DNA from: Candidatus Danuiimicrobium aquiferis
Lineage (GTDB): Bacteria > Omnitrophota > Omnitrophia > Omnitrophales > Danuiimicrobiaceae
Reading direction: 5' to 3'
NCBI GenBank assembly: GCA_001804285.1
Contig: MHFR01000068.1
Coordinates: 167,230-219,935, forward strand
DNA length: 52,706 nucleotides
The notes under the pieces are model-generated. The model ran no database searches. It was not told where the DNA came from and was given only the letters and a program-made list of their open reading frames with translations. Made by a program: the position numbers and the translations under genes. How positions within the stretch are numbered: the stretch's first letter is position 1; each line of letters starts with the position of its first letter. Shown here piece after piece: positions 37,803-46,878 of this stretch.

Positions 37803-38897
37803 ATGGCAATGATTAAGAAAATCGGCGTTTTAACGGGCGGCGGTGATTGCCCCGGACTCAATGCGGTTATCCGGGCTGTCGCGAAAACGGCATTTGGTCG
37901 TGGAATCGAAGTGGTTGGAATTAAAGACGGATATGATGGGTTGGTCCTGGGGCAGTATGAAATGTTGACTGAATCCGACGCGTCAAATATTTTAACTCGC
38001 GGTGGCACTATTCTTGGTACGTCAAACAAAGCCGATCCGTTCCGTTATGCATTTATTAAAAGTGACGGAACCTTGGGGATCGAGGACAGATCTCAGGATG
38101 CTTTGAAAAATATCCGGGAAATCGGTTTGGATGCGCTCATTATTATCGGCGGTGACGGAACGCTTTCCATTGCGCAGAAACTTTTGGAAATCGGGGTTCC
38201 TGTGGTTGGAGTTCCGAAAACGATTGATAATGATCTGGAGGCGACGGATCTGACCTTCGGATTTGATTCTGCGCTTTCGGTTGCAACTGAAGCGGTTGAC
38301 CGCTTGCATAGCACGGCGGAATCCCACCATCGAGTGATGGTTCTCGAAGTGATGGGGCGTTATGCCGGATGGATTGCATTAAGATCCGGTATTGCCGGTG
38401 GTGGTGATGTGATTTTAATCCCTGAAATTCCTTACGATATCGGAAAAGTGTGCGCTGCGATTAAAAAAAGAATAGATAAAGGCAAAAAGTTCAGCATTAT
38501 TGTGGTTGCGGAAGGTGCAAAACCTGCCGGCGGGGATATGGTTGTTCAGCAAACGATTGCCGGCTCTCCTGATCCGATCCGGCTTGGCGGAATTGCGCAA
38601 GTCATTACGCGACAGATTGAAATGTGTTCAGGAATAGAAAGCCGTGCGACGGTGCTCGGCCATCTTCAACGGGGCGGGATTCCGACGGCATTTGACCGTT
38701 GGCTTGCGACGCGTTTCGGTTTTGGGGCGATTGAGCTTCTCACGGAAGGGAAAATAGGGCGGATGGTGTGTCTGCGGGGTCAAAATATCGAGTCAGTGGA
38801 AATTAAGAAAGCCGTGACTCAATTACGACGTGTTGATCCTCACGGGACTGAAGTAAAGGCCGCCCGTTCGGTTGGTACTAATTTCGGGGATGTTTAA
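37803..38897 (+). CDS. pfkA: 6-phosphofructokinase
   Basis: It has LTGGGDCPGLNAVIRAV, GGDGTLSIA and VPKTIDNDLEATD, the nucleotide and fructose-6-phosphate motifs of the PfkA family. Gly follows GGD, as in ATP enzymes, while Lys precedes TIDND, as in PPi-dependent enzymes, a mixed signature known from group III. The phosphoryl donor is therefore uncertain. AAGGTG precedes the ATG. Its stop overlaps the stop of the opposite-strand gene in a shared TTAA. Confidence 0.9.
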   Translation: MAMIKKIGVLTGGGDCPGLNAVIRAVAKTAFGRGIEVVGIKDGYDGLVLGQYEMLTESDASNILTRGGTILGTSNKADPFRYAFIKSDGTLGIEDRSQDALKNIREIGLDALIIIGGDGTLSIAQKLLEIGVPVVGVPKTIDNDLEATDLTFGFDSALSVATEAVDRLHSTAESHHRVMVLEVMGRYAGWIALRSGIAGGGDVILIPEIPYDIGKVCAAIKKRIDKGKKFSIIVVAEGAKPAGGDMVVQQTIAGSPDPIRLGGIAQVITRQIEMCSGIESRATVLGHLQRGGIPTAFDRWLATRFGFGAIELLTEGKIGRMVCLRGQNIESVEIKKAVTQLRRVDPHGTEVKAARSVGTNFGDV

Positions 38898-41800
38898 TTT
38901 GATTCTGAACGCTTTTTTCCAAGCGTAGCGAGAATATTTTTAAACTTTTGAATTTGTGGAGTTTTTTCTATTCCCGGATTTATTCGAATAGCGGTTTGAA
39001 GCGATTTTCTTGCCTGTTTTATTTTTCCCATTTCACCGTAAGTCCGCGCTAAATTTAAGTAACCGACAGCATCTTCGGGATATTGCTTCAGATAAGCTTG
39101 GTAAATGGTGAGAGCTTGAGGATAACCTTTTATCTTTTCCATCAGCGAACCCAATTTAAAATAAGCAGGCTTTGATTTCGGGTATTGGTCAATGATGGTT
39201 CGAAGTATTTGGATTTGTTGCGGGACAGAGGCCATTTGTTCATATATCAGCTCGATTTTCTGGTAAAAATTGTAGGGCTCATTTGTCACAGACAGGGCGT
39301 CTGTGTAAACTTTTAATGCTGCTCCGGACTGGTTTGCGGCGACTAAAATATTTCCCATGGCCAATAAATATTTCGGGTAGTTCTTGCGTATTCGGTTTGC
39401 CTCCTTCAGCTCGACAAGCGCACCCGTAAAATGTTTTTCTTTTTCGTAGATGAGCCCCAGGAAATAATGCGTGTCATCCAACTCCGGATTTGCCTCGATG
39501 GCTTTCACCAAGTTATTTTTTGCCTCGCTGAATTTGCTGAATTCATATTCAAGGATGCCCTGGACTTGCAAATAATACGGATCATTCGGATCGATGGCTT
39601 TGGCGATGTTGAGTTCGATTTGAGCTTGCGGATACATAAACTTTTCGATCAATCCCCGTGCAACGAGGCCATGAAATTTGGCGTTTTTCTCAGGTCCCGG
39701 ATTTAAATTAATCGTTTCCGGATAAATTGATTTTCTAACCGAATTAAGGAGCGCAATGTTTGTCTTTGTTGTTTCTTTGAATAAATTGAGGGGTGCCGAA
39801 AATTCCAAGTATGGATAATTGTCACTGTTGGTCCTTGCGTTTTTTGCCAGTTCGCGAAGTTCTCCGTCTGATAGCCAGAAGCAGGAATAGAAACCTTCCG
39901 GTTCGCTGATCCCGTAAGGATAAAAATCATTCAGGACCTCGGATTTTTTAAATTGCGATTTGATGTAATTAAAATCAATCGGTTTAATATCGTTGCTTCC
40001 GATCAGCATGAGATCCGGTCCGGTGGACGTCCAGAGGCTTACGTTTTTGAAGACATCGCTGAACGTTCGGATGACCATTTTGAGGTCGTCCGTTGACATG
40101 GCATAAATGTGCATCCACTGGCAGACAACGCCGCCGGGGTTTAAGCGTTTACTCATATTTTCATAATGTTCATGTGAAAATAAATTCGCGACGCCCGCAA
40201 TCCAAGGATTGGAAGGTTCGGAAATGATGACATCATACGTTTTGGGCTGGATCAAAATATAATTCCGGCCGTCATTGATATGCAGGTGAAGGCGGGGATC
40301 TTTTAAGACGTTCCGGTTGAGCACGGAGAAATACTTGGCGGCGTCAACGACTGCTTTTTCCAGCTCAATCACATCGATTGTTTCGACAGGATATGACGCG
40401 ACGGCCGCGGCTGTTGAAGCGCTCCCGAGGCCGATCACGAGAACTTTTTTTGCGCCGGGGTTTAAAAGCATCGGCAAATGGCCGAGAAGATATTGTGTGA
40501 AGGCATCGCCGCTCGATGCATCCACTTTCCCGTTGACTGAGAGTGCGATGTAATCATTGTTTCGAACGACCGTGACGGTTGCGCTTGAACCTTCTTTATA
40601 AAAAAGCCTTGTTTTTGTCTTCATTGAATCAAAAAAATCTTTTTTGCTGATTCCGATAGCTTTTTGCGGCTGAATGGCGGCGTGTCCGGTAATGACCGAA
40701 GTGTCCCACGGTTTGACAAAAGCGCCAAAAATAATAATCAAAGAAAGAAAACTGGCTCCGATCGAAAGCCGTTTCCACTCGAAATTAGTTTTTAGTAATA
40801 GGAAGGTGATGATCCCAATTGCGGCGTTAATGACAGCGCCTGCGATTAAGGTTGTTTGAATTCCGATCAGCGGGATAATGAGAAAGCCGGTCAACGCCGA
40901 TCCGAGAATGGTTCCGATTGTATTCGAAAAGTAAGCGGTTCCTACATCGTGGCCGAGCCGGTCGGTTTGACGGTAAATGTGGATGAAGCACGCGAACAGT
41001 GCTCCGATACACAACGTTGGCGGAAACATCACGAGGGAACACAAAAGAAATTTTCCGAACTCAATCGGCCATACCAAGCCGTGAGACCATTTAAATACCT
41101 GAACGAAATAATAAGGCATTTGATCAAATTGATTCAGGCCCATTAAAACAAACAGGGCGGTCAACATTTGCAGCAGGGCAAACGTTAAAAGATCCGGGCG
41201 GAAATATTTTGAAATCCAGCTAAACAGATAACTTCCGGCAGAGATTCCAAGCAAGAATGTGAGCAGCATAATGGAAAAAGCATAGATTGAACTTCCGAGA
41301 ACAATCGCGAGAACTCTCGTCCAGCCGACCTCATACATCATCGAAACAGACCCCGAAAGTCCAAAGAGAATCAAAAGGATAAGCGCTGTTCGGGGATTCA
41401 TTGTAGGAGTTTGATTAGGGCCCCGGTTTTTTTGAGACGCAAATTCCGAAGTGCCGGATTCTTTAACATCCGTATTATCCGTTTTCCGGGAGAGAAAATA
41501 GCAGGATACAAAAATGAGCGAGTTTAAAAATGCTACTGAAATAACGGTTTGCCAGACGCCGATAATTTTCAATAAGAAGAAACCGCTTAAAAATACGCCG
41601 ACAACTGCGCCCGCGGTATTTAATCCGTAAAGAAGGCCGATGTTTTTTGCCGTGTCTTGCCGGGTTTTCACAAAGTATTTGGAAATGACCGGCAAGGTTC
41701 CTCCCATCAAAAAAGTCGGAATAAAAAGCGCGACAAATGCAACCGCGAACATGAAAAGGCTTGCGATTAAAAAAGACGGTTGAAAAATCCGGTAAAAAGA

Positions 41801-42133
41801 AACGTGTATGAACTCAATCAATTTCCAGATCAATGGGGTTAAAACGGCATAAACTGCGACCCCACCTTCTAAAATACCGTATAAAAGAATCGGATTTCCT
41901 TTTTGATCAATCCGTTTTCCGAAATATAACGCCCCCAATCCGAGCCCGGCCATATAACCGGCCAGAACGGTACTTGTTGCGAATGTTGTATTTCCGAAGA
42001 CGATCCCCATGACGCGCAGCCATGCAATCTCATAGACAAGGCCGCAGACTCCTGAGAAAAAGAAAAGAAGGATAATGAACGAGCGAACGGGAAACCTTTC
42101 TGAGGTGTTTTCTTTATTTTTCGCCATAATCAT
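38894..42133 (-). CDS. Fused membrane transporter-like / spermidine-synthase-like / TPR protein
   Basis: 1079 residues. The first 450 hold two related sets of membrane helices, each starting with a similar motif: GVCGLVYEIAWLRVMGIVFG, and later SGSVSMMYEVGWTRVLAIVLG. A spermidine-synthase-like Rossmann domain follows (VLVIGLGSASTAAAV, INDGRNY, ISEPSNPWIAG). The C-terminal 280 residues form TPR units (DDTHYFLGLIYEKE, AVGYLNLARTYGEMGK). This layout occurs in many uncultured bacteria. Polyamine synthesis and transport have been proposed but are not shown. Two possible ATGs (42133, 42127); no strong ribosome site. Confidence 0.85.
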   Translation of the reverse strand: MIMAKNKENTSERFPVRSFIILLFFFSGVCGLVYEIAWLRVMGIVFGNTTFATSTVLAGYMAGLGLGALYFGKRIDQKGNPILLYGILEGGVAVYAVLTPLIWKLIEFIHVSFYRIFQPSFLIASLFMFAVAFVALFIPTFLMGGTLPVISKYFVKTRQDTAKNIGLLYGLNTAGAVVGVFLSGFFLLKIIGVWQTVISVAFLNSLIFVSCYFLSRKTDNTDVKESGTSEFASQKNRGPNQTPTMNPRTALILLILFGLSGSVSMMYEVGWTRVLAIVLGSSIYAFSIMLLTFLLGISAGSYLFSWISKYFRPDLLTFALLQMLTALFVLMGLNQFDQMPYYFVQVFKWSHGLVWPIEFGKFLLCSLVMFPPTLCIGALFACFIHIYRQTDRLGHDVGTAYFSNTIGTILGSALTGFLIIPLIGIQTTLIAGAVINAAIGIITFLLLKTNFEWKRLSIGASFLSLIIIFGAFVKPWDTSVITGHAAIQPQKAIGISKKDFFDSMKTKTRLFYKEGSSATVTVVRNNDYIALSVNGKVDASSGDAFTQYLLGHLPMLLNPGAKKVLVIGLGSASTAAAVASYPVETIDVIELEKAVVDAAKYFSVLNRNVLKDPRLHLHINDGRNYILIQPKTYDVIISEPSNPWIAGVANLFSHEHYENMSKRLNPGGVVCQWMHIYAMSTDDLKMVIRTFSDVFKNVSLWTSTGPDLMLIGSNDIKPIDFNYIKSQFKKSEVLNDFYPYGISEPEGFYSCFWLSDGELRELAKNARTNSDNYPYLEFSAPLNLFKETTKTNIALLNSVRKSIYPETINLNPGPEKNAKFHGLVARGLIEKFMYPQAQIELNIAKAIDPNDPYYLQVQGILEYEFSKFSEAKNNLVKAIEANPELDDTHYFLGLIYEKEKHFTGALVELKEANRIRKNYPKYLLAMGNILVAANQSGAALKVYTDALSVTNEPYNFYQKIELIYEQMASVPQQIQILRTIIDQYPKSKPAYFKLGSLMEKIKGYPQALTIYQAYLKQYPEDAVGYLNLARTYGEMGKIKQARKSLQTAIRINPGIEKTPQIQKFKNILATLGKKRSESN

Positions 42134-42284
42134 AACAGTTACTTTACGTCAAATAAGCGGGATACTTAATGAAAATTACGGCTTAAATACTATCAGATAA
42201 TGATATTGAGTAGAATTGATTTTTAAGGCGATCAGAAATAAGCAAAAACAGCAGTTGATTTTCTTAGCAAAATAGCTTAAATAT

Positions 42285-42299
42285 ATACCACACGGGGGT
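42285..42299 (+). promoter_or_regulatory. Second CsoR-type operator core
   Basis: ATACCACACGGGGGT matches the csoR operator core at 21351-21365 at 14 of 15 positions. It lies in the 220-bp gap between two divergent genes, just ahead of a weak TTAAAG/TATAAC pair (42299-42328). Copper control of the glycosyltransferase gene or of the fused transporter gene is possible. Confidence 0.5.
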
Positions 42300-42357
42300 T
42301 AAAGTGTGTTCGCCCTTTTCGTTATAACAATTTTTGTATAATTATTTGGCAGGGGAT

Positions 42358-43836
42358 ATGTTAGTTGTAGGATATTTTTTTTATAAATTTATTATTGTTG
42401 TTTCGGCGGTTTATGGCTTGCATCGGTTGATATTAGCGATTCTCGCCCTTCGAGCTTCCAACAAATCTAAGCAGCCAACCAGTACGTTTTCCGAGCTTCC
42501 TTTCGTGACTGTCCAATTGCCCATCTATAATGAACTTTATGTTGTTGAGCAGCTTTTGACCAGCGTTGGGAACATAGAGTATCCGCGCGACCGGTTTGAA
42601 ATTCAAGTCTTGGATGATTCAACGGATGAAACGGTGAAGATTACCGAGAATATGGTAGGCAAACTTCAGGCAGAGGGTATTCAAGTTGAATTGATTCATC
42701 GGGTTGATAGATCCGGTTTTAAAGCGGGTGCTTTGGCAAATGGTTTAAAAACTGCAAAAGGGGAGTTTGTCACGGTATTTGATGCTGATTTTGTTCCGGC
42801 CCCTGATTTCATCCACCGGACCGTCCATTATTTTACGGATCCCGGAGTGGGAATGGTCCAAGCCCGTTGGGGGTCTCAAAATGTGAAGGAATCTTTGCTG
42901 ACACGGCTACAATCGATGATGATAGACGGGCATTTTATGGTCGATCAGCTTGCGCGTTCCTCCAGCGGTCGCTTTATGAATTTTAACGGAAGCGCCGGCA
43001 TGTGGCGGCGATCGGCGATTGAAAGTGCGGGGGGGTGGCAGGCCGACACGCTTTGTGAAGATTTGGATTTGAGTTATCGTGCCCAGCTCAAGGGCTGGAA
43101 ATTTATTTTTCTTCCGGATTATGTGGTGCCGCAGGAATTGCCGCGTGATATGAGGGCTTTTAAATCGCAGCAATTCAGATGGTCGAAAGGCTCTCTTGAA
43201 GTCGGGGCTAAACTTTTGGGGAAGGTTTGGCAGTCGCAAGTTCCTTTGAAGGTAAAGATCGAGGCTACGCTGCATTTAACGGGAAATTTCGGCTACGCAT
43301 TATTAATTGTATTATGTTTGATCACGCTTCCGACGATGTTAAACGGGCTGACGAGTTCTGCCGGATTTTTGAGTATGATTGAGTCGGTTATTTACGTTGC
43401 GGGTATCGTGTCGCTTGTTTTTTACTTTTTTGCATTTAATAAAAAAATTTACCCGGACTGGTTGTCGCGAATGAAATATTTTCCGATGTTTGTTGTGGGA
43501 ATGGCGGGGCTTGCTTTTATTCATCTCGGTGCTTTGTGGGAGGTTGTGCGTGGGAAAAAGACGCCTTTTGTCCGAACGCCAAAATATGGGCAGGTTTCGT
43601 CAAACGCTGATTTGAAAATGAAGTATAAAATGCCGTTAGATCCGCTTGTGATTTGTGAATTATCGATGAGTCTATATATGTTGATTACCATTATTTTGGC
43701 TGTCCACGAAGAAAATTACTCCGCAATTCCTTGTCTTTTAATTATTCAGTTAGGTTTTTTATACGTCGGGCTTCAGTCTCTTCTAAAGCCGAAGTTCAAA
43801 AAGTCCAGCATCAGCATTTCGAACGCGAGTCGTTAA
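42358..43836 (+). CDS. Processive-type family 2 glycosyltransferase, membrane protein
   Basis: An N-terminal helix precedes a GT-A domain: PFVTVQLPIYNE, VLDDSTDET, the metal site FDADF, and EDLDLSYRAQLKGWK. The product-binding QQFRW (QxxRW) motif follows, and then four or five membrane helices. This is the architecture of cellulose-synthase-like and ceramide-glucosyltransferase-like enzymes. The ATG at 42358 is very close to its AGGGGA; the TTG at 42334 is the alternative start. A CsoR-like operator lies upstream, so stress control is possible. The product is unknown. Confidence 0.85.
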   Translation: MLVVGYFFYKFIIVVSAVYGLHRLILAILALRASNKSKQPTSTFSELPFVTVQLPIYNELYVVEQLLTSVGNIEYPRDRFEIQVLDDSTDETVKITENMVGKLQAEGIQVELIHRVDRSGFKAGALANGLKTAKGEFVTVFDADFVPAPDFIHRTVHYFTDPGVGMVQARWGSQNVKESLLTRLQSMMIDGHFMVDQLARSSSGRFMNFNGSAGMWRRSAIESAGGWQADTLCEDLDLSYRAQLKGWKFIFLPDYVVPQELPRDMRAFKSQQFRWSKGSLEVGAKLLGKVWQSQVPLKVKIEATLHLTGNFGYALLIVLCLITLPTMLNGLTSSAGFLSMIESVIYVAGIVSLVFYFFAFNKKIYPDWLSRMKYFPMFVVGMAGLAFIHLGALWEVVRGKKTPFVRTPKYGQVSSNADLKMKYKMPLDPLVICELSMSLYMLITIILAVHEENYSAIPCLLIIQLGFLYVGLQSLLKPKFKKSSISISNASR

Positions 43837-43859
43837 CGTTTTATATCTTCTTTATTCGT

Positions 43860-43966
43860 GTCATTCCCGAATGCATTTGTCGGGAATCTCCGATCTTGGA
43901 TTCCCGCCTACCCCGGAAAAGCTGGGGCCGGCCCGTTCTTTCCCAAGGGAAACTTGCGGGAATGAC
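43860..43966. repeat. GTCATTCCCG palindromic element (long form)
   Basis: GTCATTCCCG and CGGGAATGAC bound a 107-bp foldback that holds further inner pairs, among them TTTCCCAAGGGAAA and GGGGCCGGCCC. The right half recurs inverted at the window edge (52656-52706). Confidence 0.85.
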
Positions 43967-44050
43967 AAAAAACCGGTCAGGTTGAGTTCTTTCGTTTTAT
44001 AAATTCAGGTTAATAAGGCACGGGATAGGTTTATATCTCAGGATATTCAG

Positions 44051-45727
44051 ATGAATGGGAATCTTTTGTTTTTGATAGCGGGTTCAATTTTAATTCTAGT
44101 CATAGCCTACTCGACTTACGGCGCTTTATTGAAACGTCTTCTTGATTTGCGGGATGATCGGAAAACGCCCGCAGAAGAAATAAATGACGGAGTCGATTTC
44201 GTTCCCGCCAAGAAATTTTATCTTTTAGGCCAACAGCTCTCTGCCATCGCGGCTGCAGGCCCCATTGTGGGGCCGATCCTTGCCGGCTTATGGTTTGGTT
44301 GGGCGCCGGCTTTGTTATGGATTTTATTAGGTTCCATTTTTATCGGTGGCGTTCATGATTTAACGGCGTTGGTTGCGTCGGTCAGGCATCAGGGCAAATC
44401 AATCGCTGAAGTGATTCGGGAAAATGTAGGGGGATGGTCCTACAAATTATTTCTTTTGTTTCTATGGTTTTCTCTTGTTTATATTGTCACGGCGTTTGCT
44501 GATATTACCGCAAGTACATTTGCTGATGCCGAGAGTGGCCCGGCAGTCGCGTCTTCGTCGATGATGTATTTGGGGCTTGCGCTTGTGATGGGAGTTGTCA
44601 TGCGACGTTTCCGGTGGTCGTTGACGGTTTCAACGGTCATTTTCTTACCGCTTGTTTTGGTGTGTATTTATCTCGGCCGTTTCTTTCCGCTCAAAATAAT
44701 TCCGGTGGCGGGGATAGATGTGCGAACGATGTGGAATATTCTCCTCCTTTTTTATTGTTTTATCGCTTCAGTGATTCCTGTTTGGCTGCTTCTTCAACCG
44801 CGCGGTTATCTTGGCGGATTTTTTCTGGTGATTACGGTCGGATGCAGTTTCGCCGGAATCGTGATAGGCGGGTTGATGGGGCATTTTAAAATTGAATATC
44901 CGGCGTTTACGCAATGGTTCAATCCGCAGCATCTTCCGCTTTTCCCGGTTTTATTTATAACGGTTGCTTGCGGGGCCTGTTCGGGGTTTCATGCGATTGT
45001 GTCGAGCGGAACGACCTCGAAGCAGCTGGCGAAGGAAACCGATGCCAAATTAGTCGGTTATGGCGGGATGCTTCTTGAGGGAGTGGTGGCTATCATCGCT
45101 TTGGCGACGCTGATGATTTTAAGTTCATCAAAGGCGGCGGGCCTTCGCGATCCCAACATGATTTATGCCAATGGCATTGCATCCTTTTTGAACGTATTCG
45201 GAATTGATCGCGGATTTGCACTCAATTTTGCATTGCTTGCGTTCGCGACGTTCGTTTATGACACGCTTGACGTTGCGACGCGGCTCGGAAGGTATCTTGT
45301 AGAAGAAGTTTTGAATTGGCGGCATTGGGTGACCCCTTATGTTGCGGCGATCTTGACCTTGTTACTACCGATGCTTTTTCTAATGATGAAAATAACGGAT
45401 GAACAGGGAAATGTTTTGAGCACATGGAAAGTTTTCTGGTCAGTATTCGGCGCGAGTAATCAGTTGCTTGCAGGATTTGTTCTGTTTACGGTGAGCCTCT
45501 GGCTGTTTAGAAGCAGAAAAAAGTTTTTATATGCGCTCATTCCGTCATTCTTTATGACTTTTGTTGCTCTTTCCTCTTTGTGTTATATTTTGCGGCCCTA
45601 TTGGAGTTTGCATGGAAAACTCAATTTATTCCATCCCGTGGCGGTGAGTTCGCTTGTCTTATTAAGTTTAAGTATCTTACTTATTGCGAATGGGATAAAG
45701 AGATTTCGCAAATTAGCAACTTCTTAA
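44051..45727 (+). CDS. cstA: CstA-family carbon starvation protein (peptide/pyruvate transporter)
   Basis: 558 residues, many membrane helices, with conserved blocks: an early YSTYGALLKRLLDL, GQQLSAIAAAGPIVGPILAG, GGVHDLTALVASVRHQGKSI and SGTTSKQLAKETDAKLVGYGGM. These are typical of CstA/BtsT/YjiY proteins, which take up pyruvate or peptides on carbon limitation. It lacks the extra C-terminal stretch of the E. coli protein. The 214-bp gap upstream is filled by the palindromic element, so it probably has its own promoter. Confidence 0.92.
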   Translation: MNGNLLFLIAGSILILVIAYSTYGALLKRLLDLRDDRKTPAEEINDGVDFVPAKKFYLLGQQLSAIAAAGPIVGPILAGLWFGWAPALLWILLGSIFIGGVHDLTALVASVRHQGKSIAEVIRENVGGWSYKLFLLFLWFSLVYIVTAFADITASTFADAESGPAVASSSMMYLGLALVMGVVMRRFRWSLTVSTVIFLPLVLVCIYLGRFFPLKIIPVAGIDVRTMWNILLLFYCFIASVIPVWLLLQPRGYLGGFFLVITVGCSFAGIVIGGLMGHFKIEYPAFTQWFNPQHLPLFPVLFITVACGACSGFHAIVSSGTTSKQLAKETDAKLVGYGGMLLEGVVAIIALATLMILSSSKAAGLRDPNMIYANGIASFLNVFGIDRGFALNFALLAFATFVYDTLDVATRLGRYLVEEVLNWRHWVTPYVAAILTLLLPMLFLMMKITDEQGNVLSTWKVFWSVFGASNQLLAGFVLFTVSLWLFRSRKKFLYALIPSFFMTFVALSSLCYILRPYWSLHGKLNLFHPVAVSSLVLLSLSILLIANGIKRFRKLATS

Positions 45728-45779
45728 GTTTGGCATCCGGCCGATGGTTTAGATCGTGCAATTTAAAATGTGTCCTTTT

Positions 45780-45852
45780 GTCATTCCCGTGAAAACGGGA
45801 ATCCAGCGAGTTATTTTTAGTCCTGCTGGATCCCCGCTTTCGCGGGGATGAC
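45780..45852. repeat. GTCATTCCCG palindromic element
   Basis: GTCATTCCCGTGAAAACGGGAATCCAG faces CTGGATCCCC...GGGGATGAC; the central bases are unpaired. Same family as 27766-27840, inserted shortly after the cstA stop. Confidence 0.85.
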
Positions 45853-45982
45853 ATAGAGCACGCAACGAAAAGGCCACAATTTTAGTTACATAATCATGCT
45901 TTACCGCGCCTGAAAAAAGACTGTCAGATGATAATTTTCCGCGCTATTATAACGCTTGAAAAGTGTTCCAAAGGGGTGATCT

Positions 45983-46868
45983 GTGTTGAATGGCGTTAAT
46001 AAAGCAAACGCTTTGATTTTAGCGCGAAGAATTTTAAGCGGTGTCAATTCATATCGTTTTGGGACAAAAAGACATCGAGTGAAGATGAAATTAAGTTTGG
46101 CAGTTGCTGCGCACCCGGAAGATACTATCCATCAGGCGATGGATTTGGTGCTGCTTGCGGATCAGGCTTTGAATAAAGCGAAAGAGAATGGCGGGAATCA
46201 AATATGTTCGGCAACCGATGTGCGGAAAGGGAGTTATGAGCACATTGATTTAAATCCCGATATCCACTCACTCGGCGAAAAACTAAAGAAGCTCACGAAA
46301 CGGTCAAACCAAAGTTTGGCGGAAGCGACATTTGCTTTTGCCAAGACCATCGAGCTCAAAGATCATTATTCCGGAGAACACGTTGAAAGGACCGTTCATT
46401 ATGCCGCTGATATTGCTCAAGCGTTGGGTTTACCCGCTGACAGGGTCGAAATCATTAAACAGGCGGCGATGCTGCATGATTTGGGAAAAATCGGTATTCG
46501 GAAGGAAATTCTGCATAAAAATTCAGAACTAAATCCAAAAGAAATGGCGGAAATTAAACGGCATCCTCAAATCGGCGTCGATATTATTCGTCCGATTCAT
46601 TTCTTTCAACCTGTGATTCCGCTGATTCTCTATCATCACGAACGGTGGGACGGCAAGGGATATCCCTATGGCTTGAAGAAAGAAGAAATCCCGCTTGGTT
46701 GCGTGGATTGTCGGCCTTGCGGATGTGTATCAAGCGCTGATCTCAGACCGGCCATATCGTAAAGCGTATACCGAAGAAAAAGCAAAAGAGATTATCCGGA
46801 AAACTTCCGGGACGCAATTTGATCCTGAGATTGTGAAAACATTTTTGAAGATTTTTCCGAATGCGTGA
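45983..46868 (+). pseudogene. Frameshifted HD-GYP protein with GGDEF remnant
   Basis: The GTG at 45983 with AAGGGGTGAT upstream begins the back half of a GGDEF domain (ALILARRILSGV...LADQALNKAKENGGNQI); the GGDEF motif itself is missing. An HD-GYP domain follows with MLHDLGKIGI and YHHERWDGKGYPYG. After IPLG at 46699 the frame shifts: one extra base near 46698-46700 moves the conserved IVGLADVYQALISDRPYR into another frame, which runs to a stop at 46868. As read, the protein ends at 46762. Either a mutation or a sequencing error; the domain would hydrolyse c-di-GMP if intact. Confidence 0.8.
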
Positions 46869-46878
46869 TAGAAATAAC

